A stretch of 64,000 bases of DNA, taken from the NCBI RefSeq assembly GCF_004366595.1, contig NZ_SORE01000007.1, positions 244,556-308,555 of the forward strand, written 5' to 3'. Both the position numbers and the translations under genes were made by a program. Positions 54,455 to 63,939 of this stretch are shown one piece after another. The DNA is from Paraburkholderia rhizosphaerae (GTDB lineage: Bacteria; Pseudomonadota; Gammaproteobacteria; Burkholderiales; Burkholderiaceae). Positions within the stretch are counted from its first letter, which is position 1. The number at the start of each line of letters is the position of its first letter. The notes under the pieces were generated by a model. That model had not been told where the DNA came from and ran no database searches. It was given only the letters and a program-made list of their open reading frames with translations.

Positions 54455-54943
54455 TCATGAGCGGTGTTCGATACTGATCAGTTTTGCATCGAGTAATCGC
54501 GCGAGCGCCAGCCCCCCTTCGCGCATCACGAAATCGTGATTCCATTGGAAGAGCGGCTTGGCTAGCGGCGCGAAAAGGTTCATCCAGCCGCGTCGCGTGC
54601 GGACGCGCCATTCGTAACGCACTACTGTGATGCCCTGGTCGGTTGTGAAGCGCCAGCGGCCTATGCCTTCCAGATCGCCGCTTGCAATGCCTTCGAGGGC
54701 GACCAACGGCTCGATGCGGGTGACGCGGATGTTGAAGACTACGCGGTAGGGAAGTCGGCCCTTCCATGTATAGCGTTGCAGCGAGCCGATGCCGTCGGTT
54801 GAGCCTGCTTCGAGTTCCGCGACCTGTTCGACATTTTTCCACCAGTCGGGCCAGTGGGCGGAGTCGTGAATGGCGGTCCACACTGCCTGGAGGGGGGCTT
54901 CAAGACGCCAGATGGTGGCGAGATGATATTCGTCGGGTTGCAT
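54455..54943 (-). CDS. SRPBCC (polyketide cyclase/START-like) protein
   Basis: A 162-residue helix-grip fold protein. The WRLEAPLQAVWTAIHDSAHWPDWWKNV N-terminus and a C-terminal long helix (REGGLALARLLDAKL) match the SRPBCC family, which binds hydrophobic ligands. It lies upstream of adc with 283 bp between, so may have its own promoter. Ligand unknown. Confidence 0.8.
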   Translation of the reverse strand: MQPDEYHLATIWRLEAPLQAVWTAIHDSAHWPDWWKNVEQVAELEAGSTDGIGSLQRYTWKGRLPYRVVFNIRVTRIEPLVALEGIASGDLEGIGRWRFTTDQGITVVRYEWRVRTRRGWMNLFAPLAKPLFQWNHDFVMREGGLALARLLDAKLISIEHRS

Positions 54944-55122
54944 GCGGGAGTCTCATTGGTTATCGACTGCGTCATCGAGGGCGCAGTTGGAACAGCCCCT
55001 GAAGCCGCGTTCCTAGACCTGGCAATACAACATTGTCTTCCTATGCGCGCGCGGATGTTCGTAGAGTACGGCGGCCATACTGTTCGCGCAAACCCATTGG
55101 ACGACGCAGGGACGGCAGCTTT

Positions 55123-56175
55123 TCAATCGGACTCCGGATTTTCCGAGACCGATGCTTCCGCATCCGCGAGCCGGCGTGAGTCGCGTGGTGGATACCCAAA
55201 TTGTGCTTTGAATGCACGACTGAACGCCGCCTCGGATCCGTATCCCGCGGTTTGCGCGACCTCCATCACTTTCAGCTTTCCTGCGCGCAGCAGATCAGCC
55301 GCCACGGTCAGGCGCCAGCGCGTCACATATCGCAATGGCGGTACACCCACAGAAGCCGTAAACCGGTCCGAAAAATTGGACCGGGACATCGCCGCGATCT
55401 CTGCGAGTGACTCAACTGTCCACCCGTGAGCAGGATTCAGATGAATCGCGTTCAATGCACGCCCGATCCTCTCGTCCCTCAATCCGAAGAGTCCATCCAG
55501 ACGCTTTCCACGGCCGTTGATCCATGTGCACAACGTCCGAATAACAAGGAGATCTATAAGAAGCGAGATGAGAATAGAAGATCCGGGCCCAGCAGTGATA
55601 GCTTCGTCGATCAGAAACCGGGAAATGGCATCCAGCCATTGCGGAATCCGGCCATTATGGCACTTGATATGAATTAACCTGGGAAGGCCCACGATAAAGG
55701 AACCTGGAGGGCCGGTATCAAAATGGAACGCACATGCAAGAAAGCGGCCAACGATGTCGGAATTCGCCGCCCATCGCACGTTTTGCGTTTGATGCCCAGC
55801 GCGGAACGAGATTTTCGCTTTCAGGACGCGCGTTCCTTCGCTGCTACTTCCGTCCTGGAGCGTAAATCCATCTGCATGTAGCGAAAGAACTGAGTCGCCA
55901 GCCTGCAATAACAAGGGGCCGCCCTCGCGCGGCACAAGCACTGCTTCGCCATCGCGCAAGTGAAGAAAGCTTGCCCTGCCGGGCGGGAATATCACTTCGC
56001 CGAGCGCTCCCAATTCACCATCGATGACAGCATGCCCTCGCAAACGAACCAGTCTGAGCACTTGAGATAACGCGTCGCCTTGCTCTTCTATCGTGTCAGG
56101 ATATCCGACTTCAGCAAAGGTCGATCGATCGACTACCCTGTTTCTGGATTTCTGCGCTTTCTTCGAGTCTTTCAC
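55123..56175 (-). CDS. AraC-family regulator with cupin-like N-terminus (paralogue 1)
   Basis: A 350-residue regulator. An N-terminal cupin-type domain (SQVLRLVRLRGHAVIDGELG, then RASFLHLRDGEAVLVPREGG) is followed by a helical linker and a C-terminal AraC domain (WTVESLAEIAAMSRSNFSDRF and VAQTAGYGSEAAFSRAFKAQFGYPP). It closely resembles the regulator at 58493 (same motifs in the same order). No ribosome-binding site is obvious before the ATG; a later start is possible. Confidence 0.87.
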   Translation of the reverse strand: MKDSKKAQKSRNRVVDRSTFAEVGYPDTIEEQGDALSQVLRLVRLRGHAVIDGELGALGEVIFPPGRASFLHLRDGEAVLVPREGGPLLLQAGDSVLSLHADGFTLQDGSSSEGTRVLKAKISFRAGHQTQNVRWAANSDIVGRFLACAFHFDTGPPGSFIVGLPRLIHIKCHNGRIPQWLDAISRFLIDEAITAGPGSSILISLLIDLLVIRTLCTWINGRGKRLDGLFGLRDERIGRALNAIHLNPAHGWTVESLAEIAAMSRSNFSDRFTASVGVPPLRYVTRWRLTVAADLLRAGKLKVMEVAQTAGYGSEAAFSRAFKAQFGYPPRDSRRLADAEASVSENPESD

Positions 56176-56750
56176 AATGACTTTTTCATTTATACTCGCG
56201 ATCCCATCAGACTTAAAGCAATGCGCCTAATAGGTTTCGCGATTATCCGGGCACCGCGTCATAATGAAGTGGACGTCCTTCTTTCCATAATGACCCGACG
56301 TGAGTCGTGCCTCAGATGAAAGAGTGAAAAACTTCACCTCTTCATCAAGGAGGATATGAACAAAACCGGATCGAACAGGCGACTGCGTGATTTATGCCCG
56401 TTCTATTGCTTGATGCCTTTGCCCAATGAATCACTCAGCCACTTTAGAGAAAGTGTCGGGCACTGGCCATATCGCGGCGTCCGGTATGCATGATCTATCG
56501 TCCGCCGTCAGTGCCGGTGAACAGGATCGCCGTCAGCCGGATCCTTCGTGATGAATGTCTGAACGCGCACCGGTTCGGAGTCTTTAGCGCACGCCAGCGA
56601 GCAGAATGAACAGCGCCGTGCCGAATACCACGCGACGATAGCCGCCCACGCGCGGCTCCCTGGACCTATCACCTGCCGGCTACGAACCACACGCCGACGA
56701 CTAACCGCGTACGCCAAGACTTCCTGGCAAAAAGGCCGGAGGCTGGTCCA
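56176..56750. other. Intergenic region with gene debris
   Basis: About 575 bases. Near 56582-56655 on the minus strand a frame reads RVGGYRRVVFGTALFILLAG then VR and a stop, which looks like the C-terminal helix of a lost membrane protein. Nothing intact is seen. The 56176-56300 part should hold the regulator promoter. Confidence 0.4.
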
Positions 56751-57206
56751 TCACGCTTTTATTTCGAAGATGCTGTCGATCTCGACTGGAATGCCCATTG
56801 GCAACGTATAGACGCCCAATGCGCTGCGCGCGGGGAGCTTGTCCGTGTCGAACAGTTCGTGCAGCAGGTCGCTCGCACCATTGGCCACCTGCGGATGCTG
56901 CGTGAACGACGCCTCGGCGCGCACATACACGGTGAGCCGGCTGCAGCGATCGATTCTGTCGAGCCCGTATTCGTCTTCGATGCACGACAGGATCATCAGC
57001 ATCGTCAAGCGCGCCGCGCGCTGCGCGGCTTCGAGCGATAGGTCCGCGCCGACGATTCCGACGATCGGCTTGCCGTTTTCGAACGGTCCGAGCCCCGACA
57101 CATACAACTGATTGCCCGATATCGACACGGTGCGATATGAGCCAAGCGGGCGGATCGGTGGGGGCAGTTCAACCCCGAGTCGGGACAAACGGGAGGAAAG
57201 ATCCAT
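56751..57206 (-). CDS. RidA (YjgF/YER057c/UK114)-family protein
   Basis: A 151-residue RidA-type protein. Start MDLSSRLSRLG follows TGGAG; an upstream ATG adds a non-family leader. Typical segments are YRTVSISGNQLYVSGLGP, the LSLEAAQRAARLTMLMILSCIEDEYGLDRI middle and LPARSALGVYTLPMGIPVEID end. The Arg of RSALGV is the family ligand-binding residue. RidA removes reactive enamines; other subfamilies act on different imines. It precedes the CMD gene in the same strand, about 165 bp apart. Confidence 0.87.
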   Translation of the reverse strand: MDLSSRLSRLGVELPPPIRPLGSYRTVSISGNQLYVSGLGPFENGKPIVGIVGADLSLEAAQRAARLTMLMILSCIEDEYGLDRIDRCSRLTVYVRAEASFTQHPQVANGASDLLHELFDTDKLPARSALGVYTLPMGIPVEIDSIFEIKA

Positions 57207-57369
57207 AGCGGGCTCCAGATGGAATGGTGGCAAATGTGCCCCGTAATCTTTAACGGGACGCTTATCACACTGAACACCAACTTGCAGTGCATTATTCCGG
57301 TTTCGTACTAAACGGTCATGATGCCGCTTCGCCGAGACCCTGTGCCGGAAAGCATTCACGCGTCGCGCC

Positions 57370-57921
57370 TTAAGCGTCCTGATGCCGCGCCACGGCAGGA
57401 AAGTCGATCGCCGTTTTCGCGGCGATGTTGGTGTAATTCGTGAAGACGCTCAGCGCGACATGCAGAACTATCTCAATGATATCTGCGTCGGTATAGCCGG
57501 CGCCCTTAACGGATCTCACATCGGCTTCTGATACGCGACCGCGGTTCAGTGCAAGTCTTGCTGCGAATTGCACGGCGATGTCTGCTTTCGCGTCATTTGA
57601 ACGCCCGCTACGATTTGCGGTGATTTCCGCATCATCGAGGTTTGCCAGATTTTTCCCGAGATAGGCATGCGCGGACAAACAGTAGTCACAGCCATTGATC
57701 TCAGCGATAGCGAGCGCGATGCGCTCACCTGTCTGCGCGGACAGCGTGCCCTTGGAAAGCGCTTTGGACAGGTTCAGGTACCCTTCAAGTGCCGATGGGC
57801 TGTTCGATACCAGACGAAACAGGTTTGGGACGGTACCGAACCTCTTCTCAATGGCTTCCAGAAGAGGCCGTGACGCAGCGGGCGCGTCAGCAATGGTGGC
57901 AGGGACGGAGATATTGGACAT
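57370..57921 (-). CDS. AhpD/CMD-family protein (paralogue 2)
   Basis: A 183-residue CMD-superfamily protein, with the redox motif at C78, C81 and H85 (GCDYCLSAH). Start MSNISVPAT follows AAGGAAA; an earlier frame to 58038 is not used. It resembles the protein at 4214-4732 in length and text (RFGTVPNLFRLVSNSPSALEGYLN versus GFLPNTFKILANSPAALGAYLQ) and is also next to an AraC regulator, here divergent. Probably an antioxidant. Confidence 0.87.
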   Translation of the reverse strand: MSNISVPATIADAPAASRPLLEAIEKRFGTVPNLFRLVSNSPSALEGYLNLSKALSKGTLSAQTGERIALAIAEINGCDYCLSAHAYLGKNLANLDDAEITANRSGRSNDAKADIAVQFAARLALNRGRVSEADVRSVKGAGYTDADIIEIVLHVALSVFTNYTNIAAKTAIDFPAVARHQDA

Positions 57922-58492
57922 CGGAGCTTTCCTTATGGGTAGTGCTGTCGGAATCGGGCGATGATTTAAATCCATCGTGTAACAGCGTCTAACAAACTTA
58001 TATGCATCTGAAACACAACTTTTAATCCGCGTTGACAAGATACGTTCAATACGCCGAATGGCAATTTTTCATCTTCAGCTCAAGGCACCCAAATGCACGA
58101 ACTGCAACGCCTTTCGCTCCCTGTATGCGAAATGACTACGGTTTAGCTACTCTAGCCCTGCTTGCACTTGACGGCCATGTTTTAGAGTCCGATTTCCATG
58201 ATCATTCGTCCTTTTCCCGGATTTTCATTTCAACGTTTTCAAGTTGCGTAGCGATCCAGATCAGTTCTTTTCTTTTCTGGAAAAGGTGAACCCGGGAAAT
58301 GACAGTCGTTTTATCTGTGGTCGGACGCATGCGCAACCGTGCGCTTCTCAGGTGCGGTTTTGCGAGCGCCAGCGCACCGGAAGGTCAGGGTCCATTCGTC
58401 GATCCCCTCGCATAAATCCAACGCTATACTCGGTGGCTATAGCTCACATCCTGTTCAGCATTTACTTGCAAGTGCCCTCCGTGGAGCAGTCC
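57922..58492. other. Divergent region between CMD and araC-type genes
   Basis: About 570 bases, AT-richer than the flanks. A plus-strand frame continues upstream of the regulator to 58244 but is not family-like. This region should hold both promoters and the regulator's sites; I saw no strong inverted repeat. Confidence 0.5.
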
Positions 58493-59464
58493 ATGCGCGT
58501 CGAAGAATCTGACGTTTTGTCCCAGGTACTCAGGCTGATCCGTCTTCGAGGTGACCGCGTTTTTCGCGGAGAAGTGGGCGTCGCTACGGAGGTCACCTTT
58601 CAAGCGGGTCCTGCCAGTTTTTTGCATCTTCGCTCCGGAGAACTGCTGGTCTCTCAACACGGAGGTGAAGCGGTGCTATTGCGACCGGGGGACTTCGTTC
58701 TTCTACCGCACGCCAATGGACATACGGTCCAAAGCGGAGCTGCCCGCAAGGCACAGCACCGTTTCGATGAAGACACGTACAGCACGATAAAGACAGAGCC
58801 TCGCACTTCCAGATGGGCTACCGATGATGAAACTGCAGGATGCTTCCTCGCCGGGTCATTCTATTTTGATGGAGCGCCTTTGAGATCCTTACTCACGGGC
58901 CTTCCAGGGCTTATCCATCTGACGTGTGACAGAGCAAGCGAACCGCCCTGGCTTGCCGCCATTACAAATTTCCTGGACGTTGAATCACGTAGTGCCGGGC
59001 CCGGAGCCTCGCTGATGGTTTCGCGGCTCATCGATCTGCTTGTTATCCGCACACTTCGCATGTGGGTCAGCAAGCAGGGTAACCGGGCTGGATGGCTGTC
59101 GGGGCTCAGCGACGAGCGCATTGGACGAGCACTGAACGCAATGCACATGGAACCATCCCGCGCCTGGACCGTGGAGTCGCTCGCGGAAACTGCGTCGATG
59201 TCACGTTCGATTTTTTCGGATCGTTTTACGTCGGTGGTCGGTGTACCACCGCTGCGCTATTTGACCCGGTGGCGATTGACGTTGGCGGCCGACTTGTTAC
59301 GGACCGGAACCGTCAAAGTCACGGACGTGGCTTTTAGTGCGGGCTATGGTTCGGAAGCCGCGTTTAGCCGCGCTTTTAAGGCGCAGTTCGGGTATCCGCC
59401 CAGTGACGCACATCGCGTCACCAAAGGTTCTGTTTTTCACGCCCGAAGTTCCGATATGGCTTGA
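58493..59464 (+). CDS. AraC-family regulator with cupin-like N-terminus (paralogue 2)
   Basis: A 323-residue regulator. GGAG lies nine bases before the ATG chosen here. Domain order is as in the gene at 55123: cupin-type part (SQVLRLIRLRGDRVFRGEVG, RSGELLVSQHGGEAVLLRPGD), then AraC HTH (WTVESLAETASMSRSIFSDRF and VAFSAGYGSEAAFSRAFKAQFGYPP). The two are clearly duplicates diverged by roughly half their residues. It probably controls the divergent CMD gene. Confidence 0.88.
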   Translation: MRVEESDVLSQVLRLIRLRGDRVFRGEVGVATEVTFQAGPASFLHLRSGELLVSQHGGEAVLLRPGDFVLLPHANGHTVQSGAARKAQHRFDEDTYSTIKTEPRTSRWATDDETAGCFLAGSFYFDGAPLRSLLTGLPGLIHLTCDRASEPPWLAAITNFLDVESRSAGPGASLMVSRLIDLLVIRTLRMWVSKQGNRAGWLSGLSDERIGRALNAMHMEPSRAWTVESLAETASMSRSIFSDRFTSVVGVPPLRYLTRWRLTLAADLLRTGTVKVTDVAFSAGYGSEAAFSRAFKAQFGYPPSDAHRVTKGSVFHARSSDMA

Positions 59465-60152
59465 TACGCTTTTGGCACCCTGCAATACACGTATGCAAGT
59501 GAGTTTGCGAACAGGTCATACGCCGTTCCTTACCGACCCGGACGGTCTTGCAAATGCAATCGAGGCCGCTGCGAAGTAAAACCGTTAGGACCGGAATGGG
59601 AAAGCGTTGACCCGGGTTTCCCTCCGGCATTCATTGATCCTCATTCGATTCGAAGCGCAACATGCGCTATCAGCAAGGCTTGCAAACCGGCAGCGTCGTG
59701 CGGATTCGGGTTTCCAAATGCAAACGCCTGTCGGCGACCGTTCGGATCCGAAATCATGTCACATTCGAACGCAAAAGGCTCGTCGCCCGAACCGATCGCC
59801 AATCCGGCTATGCAACGTGACTTCGACCAATGAAGATTGTCATTGCGTGAGCCGGGCATCACTATGGGTATCGCTGGTTGCGATGCCCGGGCTTGAGAAG
59901 CCAATGCGCGATGTCGTTCGCTCGCCAACGGCGCTGTCAAGACACTTAACGGTAAAACCGACCAGCCACGAGCCGCCCCATCTATGTATTCAGAAAACCC
60001 AGTGCGCTGCTGACAAACGCATGCCGTAACAACGATTCAAAGATAAGCGCTTGATCGTTCCGCGGCCATCTCTTCTTCTCCGGAATTCATGATGTATCGT
60101 CCAGATCTTTTTCTTGAGCGGTGCGCGAGGAGCGGCGCTGCTTAAGGTCTAA
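59465..60152. other. Degenerate region with gene debris
   Basis: About 690 bases. A plus-strand fragment near 59510-59579 reads TGHTPFLTDPDGLANAIEAA then a stop, resembling the C-terminus of an alpha/beta hydrolase. The rest has no recognisable gene; short frames on both strands look like noise. Confidence 0.4.
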
Positions 60153-60412
60153 TCCGCTGACGATGTGATCGCTGCCGTGGAATCGCTGGGCATCGGCTTT
60201 GTTGCTTACAGTCCGCCAGGGAAGGGCTTTCTAACCGGAGCCGTTCAGACCGATACCCGGTTTCACACGAAAACGACTTCTGTGCTTAATTTGCCGCGTT
60301 TTTCTGTAGCCGATCGAGTTGCAAATCTTGCGCTCGTCGAGTCGCTCAAGGCGTTTAGTGCGCAACAATCGCTCAGATCGCGCTCGCGTGGCTACGCCAA
60401 CAAAATCTAGAA
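60153..60412 (+). pseudogene. Aldo/keto reductase remnant, frameshifted
   Basis: A fragment of an aldo/keto reductase. The first frame reads VIAAVESLGIGFVAYSPPGK then GFLTGAVQT and LNLPRFSVADRVANLALVES. After about 60360 the reading must change by one base to give ATIAQIALAWLRQQN, which is the conserved next segment of the family. Both ends are missing. The 3-prime end overlaps the last codons of tpsB on the other strand. Confidence 0.75.
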
Positions 60413-62173
60413 CTGCGCGGTCAACTGAAACCCCACCGTCACGCGTGCCGTTGGAAATCCCGCAGGCTTATAGATCGGCGTACCCGCAAACACCTCATAT
60501 CCGAAGCCCGCAAACCGTGACGGCACGCTACCGCGAACACCGATCACCGCACCGACCAGTTGAGTCCCCGCAAGAAACTCGGTATTCGGGCCGAACACGC
60601 GCCCGTAGTCGACACCAGCGAACAGCGCCTGCCCCGTCTGTCCAATCGAATACTGCAATTCGTTGCGCCAGTAAAAGCCCTTCTCCGCTCCAAGCAGATT
60701 CTCGCCATCGAAGCCGCGCACGGTGTAGCGGCTGCCGATCGTCAGATCATCGATGAAGAACAGCGTGTCGTTCGTGAACTGTCCATGTACGGTCGCAACG
60801 TAACGGAAGTTCTGGTTAGCGATCTTAAACGGCGCCGACAGGTTCGCGTCGAGCACGGCCATGTGGTAGCGATAGGTTGGACCATCCGGGAACGGATCCG
60901 GCGTGGCGCCCAGTCCGCCGACACCCTGACGGTACGCGAGCGTGCCATCGAACTGCGCCGCACCGAAGTAGTGGCGATCAGTCAGGCCAGCTTCGATAAA
61001 TGTATTGTTGCGCTTCTGCGCCTCGATACTGGTGTCGTCAATGAAGCTCTCGCCAAAGCGCTTCGACAGCTGGAATTCCACACCGAATACGTCGCTCTGG
61101 CCGCGCGAGAGCACGCGCGCCAGCCGTAATGCGGCTGTCTGCGAGTTGCCGCTCGACACGAACGTCTGATTTACGCCGGCGATCTGCTGGTAGTACGTGT
61201 TGGAGTTGCCCGACAGCGTCGCGGTCCAGTAGCCCCATGGCACCGAGTAGGAACCGTTGAAGCCATGCGTGCCCAGTCCCTTGTCACCGAATTCGAGGTC
61301 CTGCGTTGCTCCAAGCGCGAGTACATCGTTGATGCCCAGAGGATTATCGAGGCCAACGCCCAGGTTGCCTTGCAGTTTGCCCGTGGCGCGCGTGCCGGAG
61401 TTGTCGATGGATGCGACGACGCTCCACGGTTTCGTGCGCTTCACTGCGATCAGGACGTCGCTCTCGCCCGGTGCCGTGGTCGGCTGGATTTTCATGTCGA
61501 CGTCCTGGCTCGCTACGCGCTTCATCTGCTCGAGCCCCTGCTCGAGGTCACGCAGGTTCAGCAGGTCGCCGTCGCGCGCGGGGAATGCGGATTTCCACGT
61601 GCCACGAATTCTGGAGCCGTCAGCGGTATCGGCGAATTGCAGATGCCGGACGACGCCGGGTACGAGCGCGAGTGTCAATGTACCCGTCGACACGTCCTGT
61701 TCCGGTAGCAGCACGCGTGTGGTGACGTAGCCGCGGCTCAATATGGCTTGCTGCACGCCCTTCGTCAGGATGTCGAATCCTTGCTTGCCGATACATCGAC
61801 CTCGGTAGTGGTCAAGCCATTCGCGTGCGAAGGCGAAACGATCAAGCGGCAACGCCGATTCGCCTTGCTTGCGGATCGCATCGGGCAGTGTCGCGGGCAC
61901 GTCGAGGTTGAACGTGTCGATGCGAAAACACGGGGTTTCCGCAGGCAACGTGGGAAAGCCCTCTTTCTGCGGCACGGCGGAACGCACGGCGGGCGCATCG
62001 ACTGTCTGTGCGCGTTGCTGCGCGTCGCGCTGCTGCTGAATCTGCTGGTTCTGCTCGGCGTTCGCGCGCGCGGCCGCTGCGGCGTCTGCAGGCGTCGGCG
62101 CCTGTTGGGCGTGGCCCCCGATTGATACCAGGGCTGTGAGCGGCAGTGCCGCCAGCCTCTTTGTGATGCTCAT
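60407..62173 (-). CDS. Two-partner secretion transporter (ShlB/FhaC/HecB family)
   Basis: Outer-membrane TpsB protein of 588 residues that exports a TpsA exoprotein such as an adhesin, haemolysin or contact-dependent inhibition toxin. The signal peptide ends GHA at about residue 23. A Gln/Ala-rich linker (24-60) is followed by POTRA domains (FRIDTFNLD onward; LALVPGVVRHLQF) and a 16-strand barrel (TGKLQGNLGVGLDNPLGINDVL). The SRYTVRGFDG motif is in the L6 loop (VRGY/F type) and the protein ends QLTAQF. No TpsA is in the window downstream; genes upstream are small. Confidence 0.92.
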   Translation of the reverse strand: MSITKRLAALPLTALVSIGGHAQQAPTPADAAAAARANAEQNQQIQQQRDAQQRAQTVDAPAVRSAVPQKEGFPTLPAETPCFRIDTFNLDVPATLPDAIRKQGESALPLDRFAFAREWLDHYRGRCIGKQGFDILTKGVQQAILSRGYVTTRVLLPEQDVSTGTLTLALVPGVVRHLQFADTADGSRIRGTWKSAFPARDGDLLNLRDLEQGLEQMKRVASQDVDMKIQPTTAPGESDVLIAVKRTKPWSVVASIDNSGTRATGKLQGNLGVGLDNPLGINDVLALGATQDLEFGDKGLGTHGFNGSYSVPWGYWTATLSGNSNTYYQQIAGVNQTFVSSGNSQTAALRLARVLSRGQSDVFGVEFQLSKRFGESFIDDTSIEAQKRNNTFIEAGLTDRHYFGAAQFDGTLAYRQGVGGLGATPDPFPDGPTYRYHMAVLDANLSAPFKIANQNFRYVATVHGQFTNDTLFFIDDLTIGSRYTVRGFDGENLLGAEKGFYWRNELQYSIGQTGQALFAGVDYGRVFGPNTEFLAGTQLVGAVIGVRGSVPSRFAGFGYEVFAGTPIYKPAGFPTARVTVGFQLTAQF

Positions 62174-62347
62174 TAATTTAATCCCTGATCTTGCTTGTCG
62201 CGCGGCGAGCGCGGGTTTGGGCGTCGCCGTGATGCTTGTTCTGTTGTACTTGCCTGGATTCAGGATGAAACGTCAGCGGCGGCTGCCGAAGCGATGGTAG
62301 TTAGCTTCGGCGGCTTGACGCGAACGCGTCGACGTGCGCGACGTGAA

Positions 62348-62701
62348 TCAACCGCGATGAGATTCCAGCTCGATCTTCTTCAGGATTCCGGTTTTTTCGT
62401 CGAAGTAGAAATCTGCGTGCTTTTTTTCACCCGTTTGCACAGCCACTACCGCCACCACCAGGTGCGCGCTCGATCGGTATGAATAGGTCCATATTTCCAT
62501 GGTGCCTGCACTTACTTTTCTATCGGGCGGACCGAACTGCAGAGCGACCTCATCTCTTGTCGCCACGTCAGGTACGAATTGTTGAGTCAACGACTCCTGC
62601 GTAGCCTTTTCAAGCTTTTGATTCCCAGTGGTCTCCCCTGCGTTGAATGCACAACCTGTTAGTGCCGCGACAGCACATACTGCGATCAACTTGCGAAACA
62701 T
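62348..62701 (-). CDS. Small lipoprotein upstream of TpsB (SmpA/OmlA-like)
   Basis: A 117-residue lipoprotein, lipidated at C17 (ALTGC). The mature part has the pattern of BamE/SmpA-like domains (FVPDVATRDEVALQFGPP, then MEIWTYSYRS). GGGGAATTCAC precedes the ATG. It is 174 bp before the TpsB gene on the same strand. In the Burkholderia bcpAIOB (cdiAIOB) loci a small lipoprotein gene (bcpO) sits between the immunity gene and bcpB; I infer that this is its equivalent, with low certainty. Confidence 0.72.
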   Translation of the reverse strand: MFRKLIAVCAVAALTGCAFNAGETTGNQKLEKATQESLTQQFVPDVATRDEVALQFGPPDRKVSAGTMEIWTYSYRSSAHLVVAVVAVQTGEKKHADFYFDEKTGILKKIELESHRG

Positions 62702-62857
62702 GTGAATTCCCCGATTTACGTTTGATTGACGATAAAACTTTTCTGGACACTTCTACTTCTTCGACTGCGTTGACGGAGAGATCGCCGCGCTTTTCGGATG
62801 GGTACGATGTCTTGTTCGGACTGTGCGGCGTATAAGCGATGACTTGCCCCTCCACCC

Positions 62858-63478
62858 TTACCTATCCGACGAGCATTTCGGCGCTACCGACATAGGCGTG
62901 ATCAAATCGAGTCCCTGTCCATCGATCTGCTTTGCCACAATCGAGCACTGACGTCCTTGACCCTCCAGGTACACGTCGTAGTCATGTCCCGCTTCTGGCG
63001 TGAGCACCATCGATGACGGAACGCATCGTCGCGTCGTGCCGTATTGCCCGCTGTCGACCACCCATCCCATCGAATACGTGATCGGCTGTCCGGCTGGAGC
63101 CACGTATTCACGCACCATCGTTTTCCCGACCAGGCCATCGGGACGCATCCACGGACGCGGGCTGAGTGGCATGCCGATCACCACGCTACGTGTGGAGTAA
63201 CGGAAGCTGCCGGCCAAGCCGTCATCCACCCGCGTGCCATCGAAATCAAGAAACGACCGGAAGCAGCTGCCGGATCGGAAAATTGCGTATGGTCGATTGT
63301 TCTCGGACGAAAGCACGCGAATGCGGGCGGATGTTGATGGGTTGTAGGTTGGTGTTTCGGTCTCTACATTGTGCGTTGGTTCTGGCAGGAGTGCGCAGGA
63401 GGAAAGGCTAATGGTCAAAGCCAAGGCTGTGATCATTCGATTTTGACAATTGATAACGCTGATTTTAGAGATGTTCAA
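62858..63478 (-). CDS. Predicted lipoprotein
   Basis: A 206-residue protein with a lipobox at about residues 25-28 (SLSSC) when translated from a TTG at 63478; an internal ATG (63436) would give a shorter signal. I do not recognise the mature part, which has several cysteines (GSCFRSF, RRCVPSS, QCSIV) that could form disulfides and a Ser/Thr/Arg-rich middle. It precedes the small lipoprotein gene by about 155 bp. Confidence 0.6.
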   Translation of the reverse strand: MNISKISVINCQNRMITALALTISLSSCALLPEPTHNVETETPTYNPSTSARIRVLSSENNRPYAIFRSGSCFRSFLDFDGTRVDDGLAGSFRYSTRSVVIGMPLSPRPWMRPDGLVGKTMVREYVAPAGQPITYSMGWVVDSGQYGTTRRCVPSSMVLTPEAGHDYDVYLEGQGRQCSIVAKQIDGQGLDLITPMSVAPKCSSDR

Positions 63479-63580
63479 TTCGAGTATTCCAAATTGGCTG
63501 ACGGCAAGCCACCGATATAGGACCTTGGGTTACGAGGGCGTGGCCGATCTTTTCTGCCCGCTATTCACTCAGGGACGGGA

Positions 63581-63874
63581 CTATCGCCTCGTCGGATGGA
63601 ATAGATAGATAGCTCCTGCAATGACGATAAACACTACCAGCACAACAACAAGCAAATTTCGCCATCCCCTGCGCGTTGTCGGAAGATCGCTTAGGCTCGC
63701 CCCCGAGCCCATAACTGCACTGAGGACTGCGAGGACGATAGCCAGTAGTACAACAATTACCAATGTTCCTTTGGAAATTGCACCAAAAAGCAATTCAGCA
63801 AAACGACTGAGCCTCGTGGAGCGCCGCGGCCCGACCGATGGGCGACGAAATTCAGGATGTTTGTTCGAGAACAT
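63581..63874 (-). CDS. Small two-helix membrane protein
   Basis: A 97-residue protein. A basic N-terminus (PRRSTRLSRF) is followed by a helix (LVIVVLLAIVLAVLSAVMG), a short loop with Arg-Arg, and a second helix (NLLVVVLVVFIVIAGAIYLF). No family recognised. By position it could be the immunity protein or accessory gene of the TpsB system, but this is a guess. The ribosome-binding site is weak. Confidence 0.5.
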   Translation of the reverse strand: MFSNKHPEFRRPSVGPRRSTRLSRFAELLFGAISKGTLVIVVLLAIVLAVLSAVMGSGASLSDLPTTRRGWRNLLVVVLVVFIVIAGAIYLFHPTRR

Positions 63875-63939
63875 GCGGTTTATCCAGATGCAGTTGCCTG
63901 TTGTTGGACCTATCCGTGATTTCGTGGGCGAGGCATATC

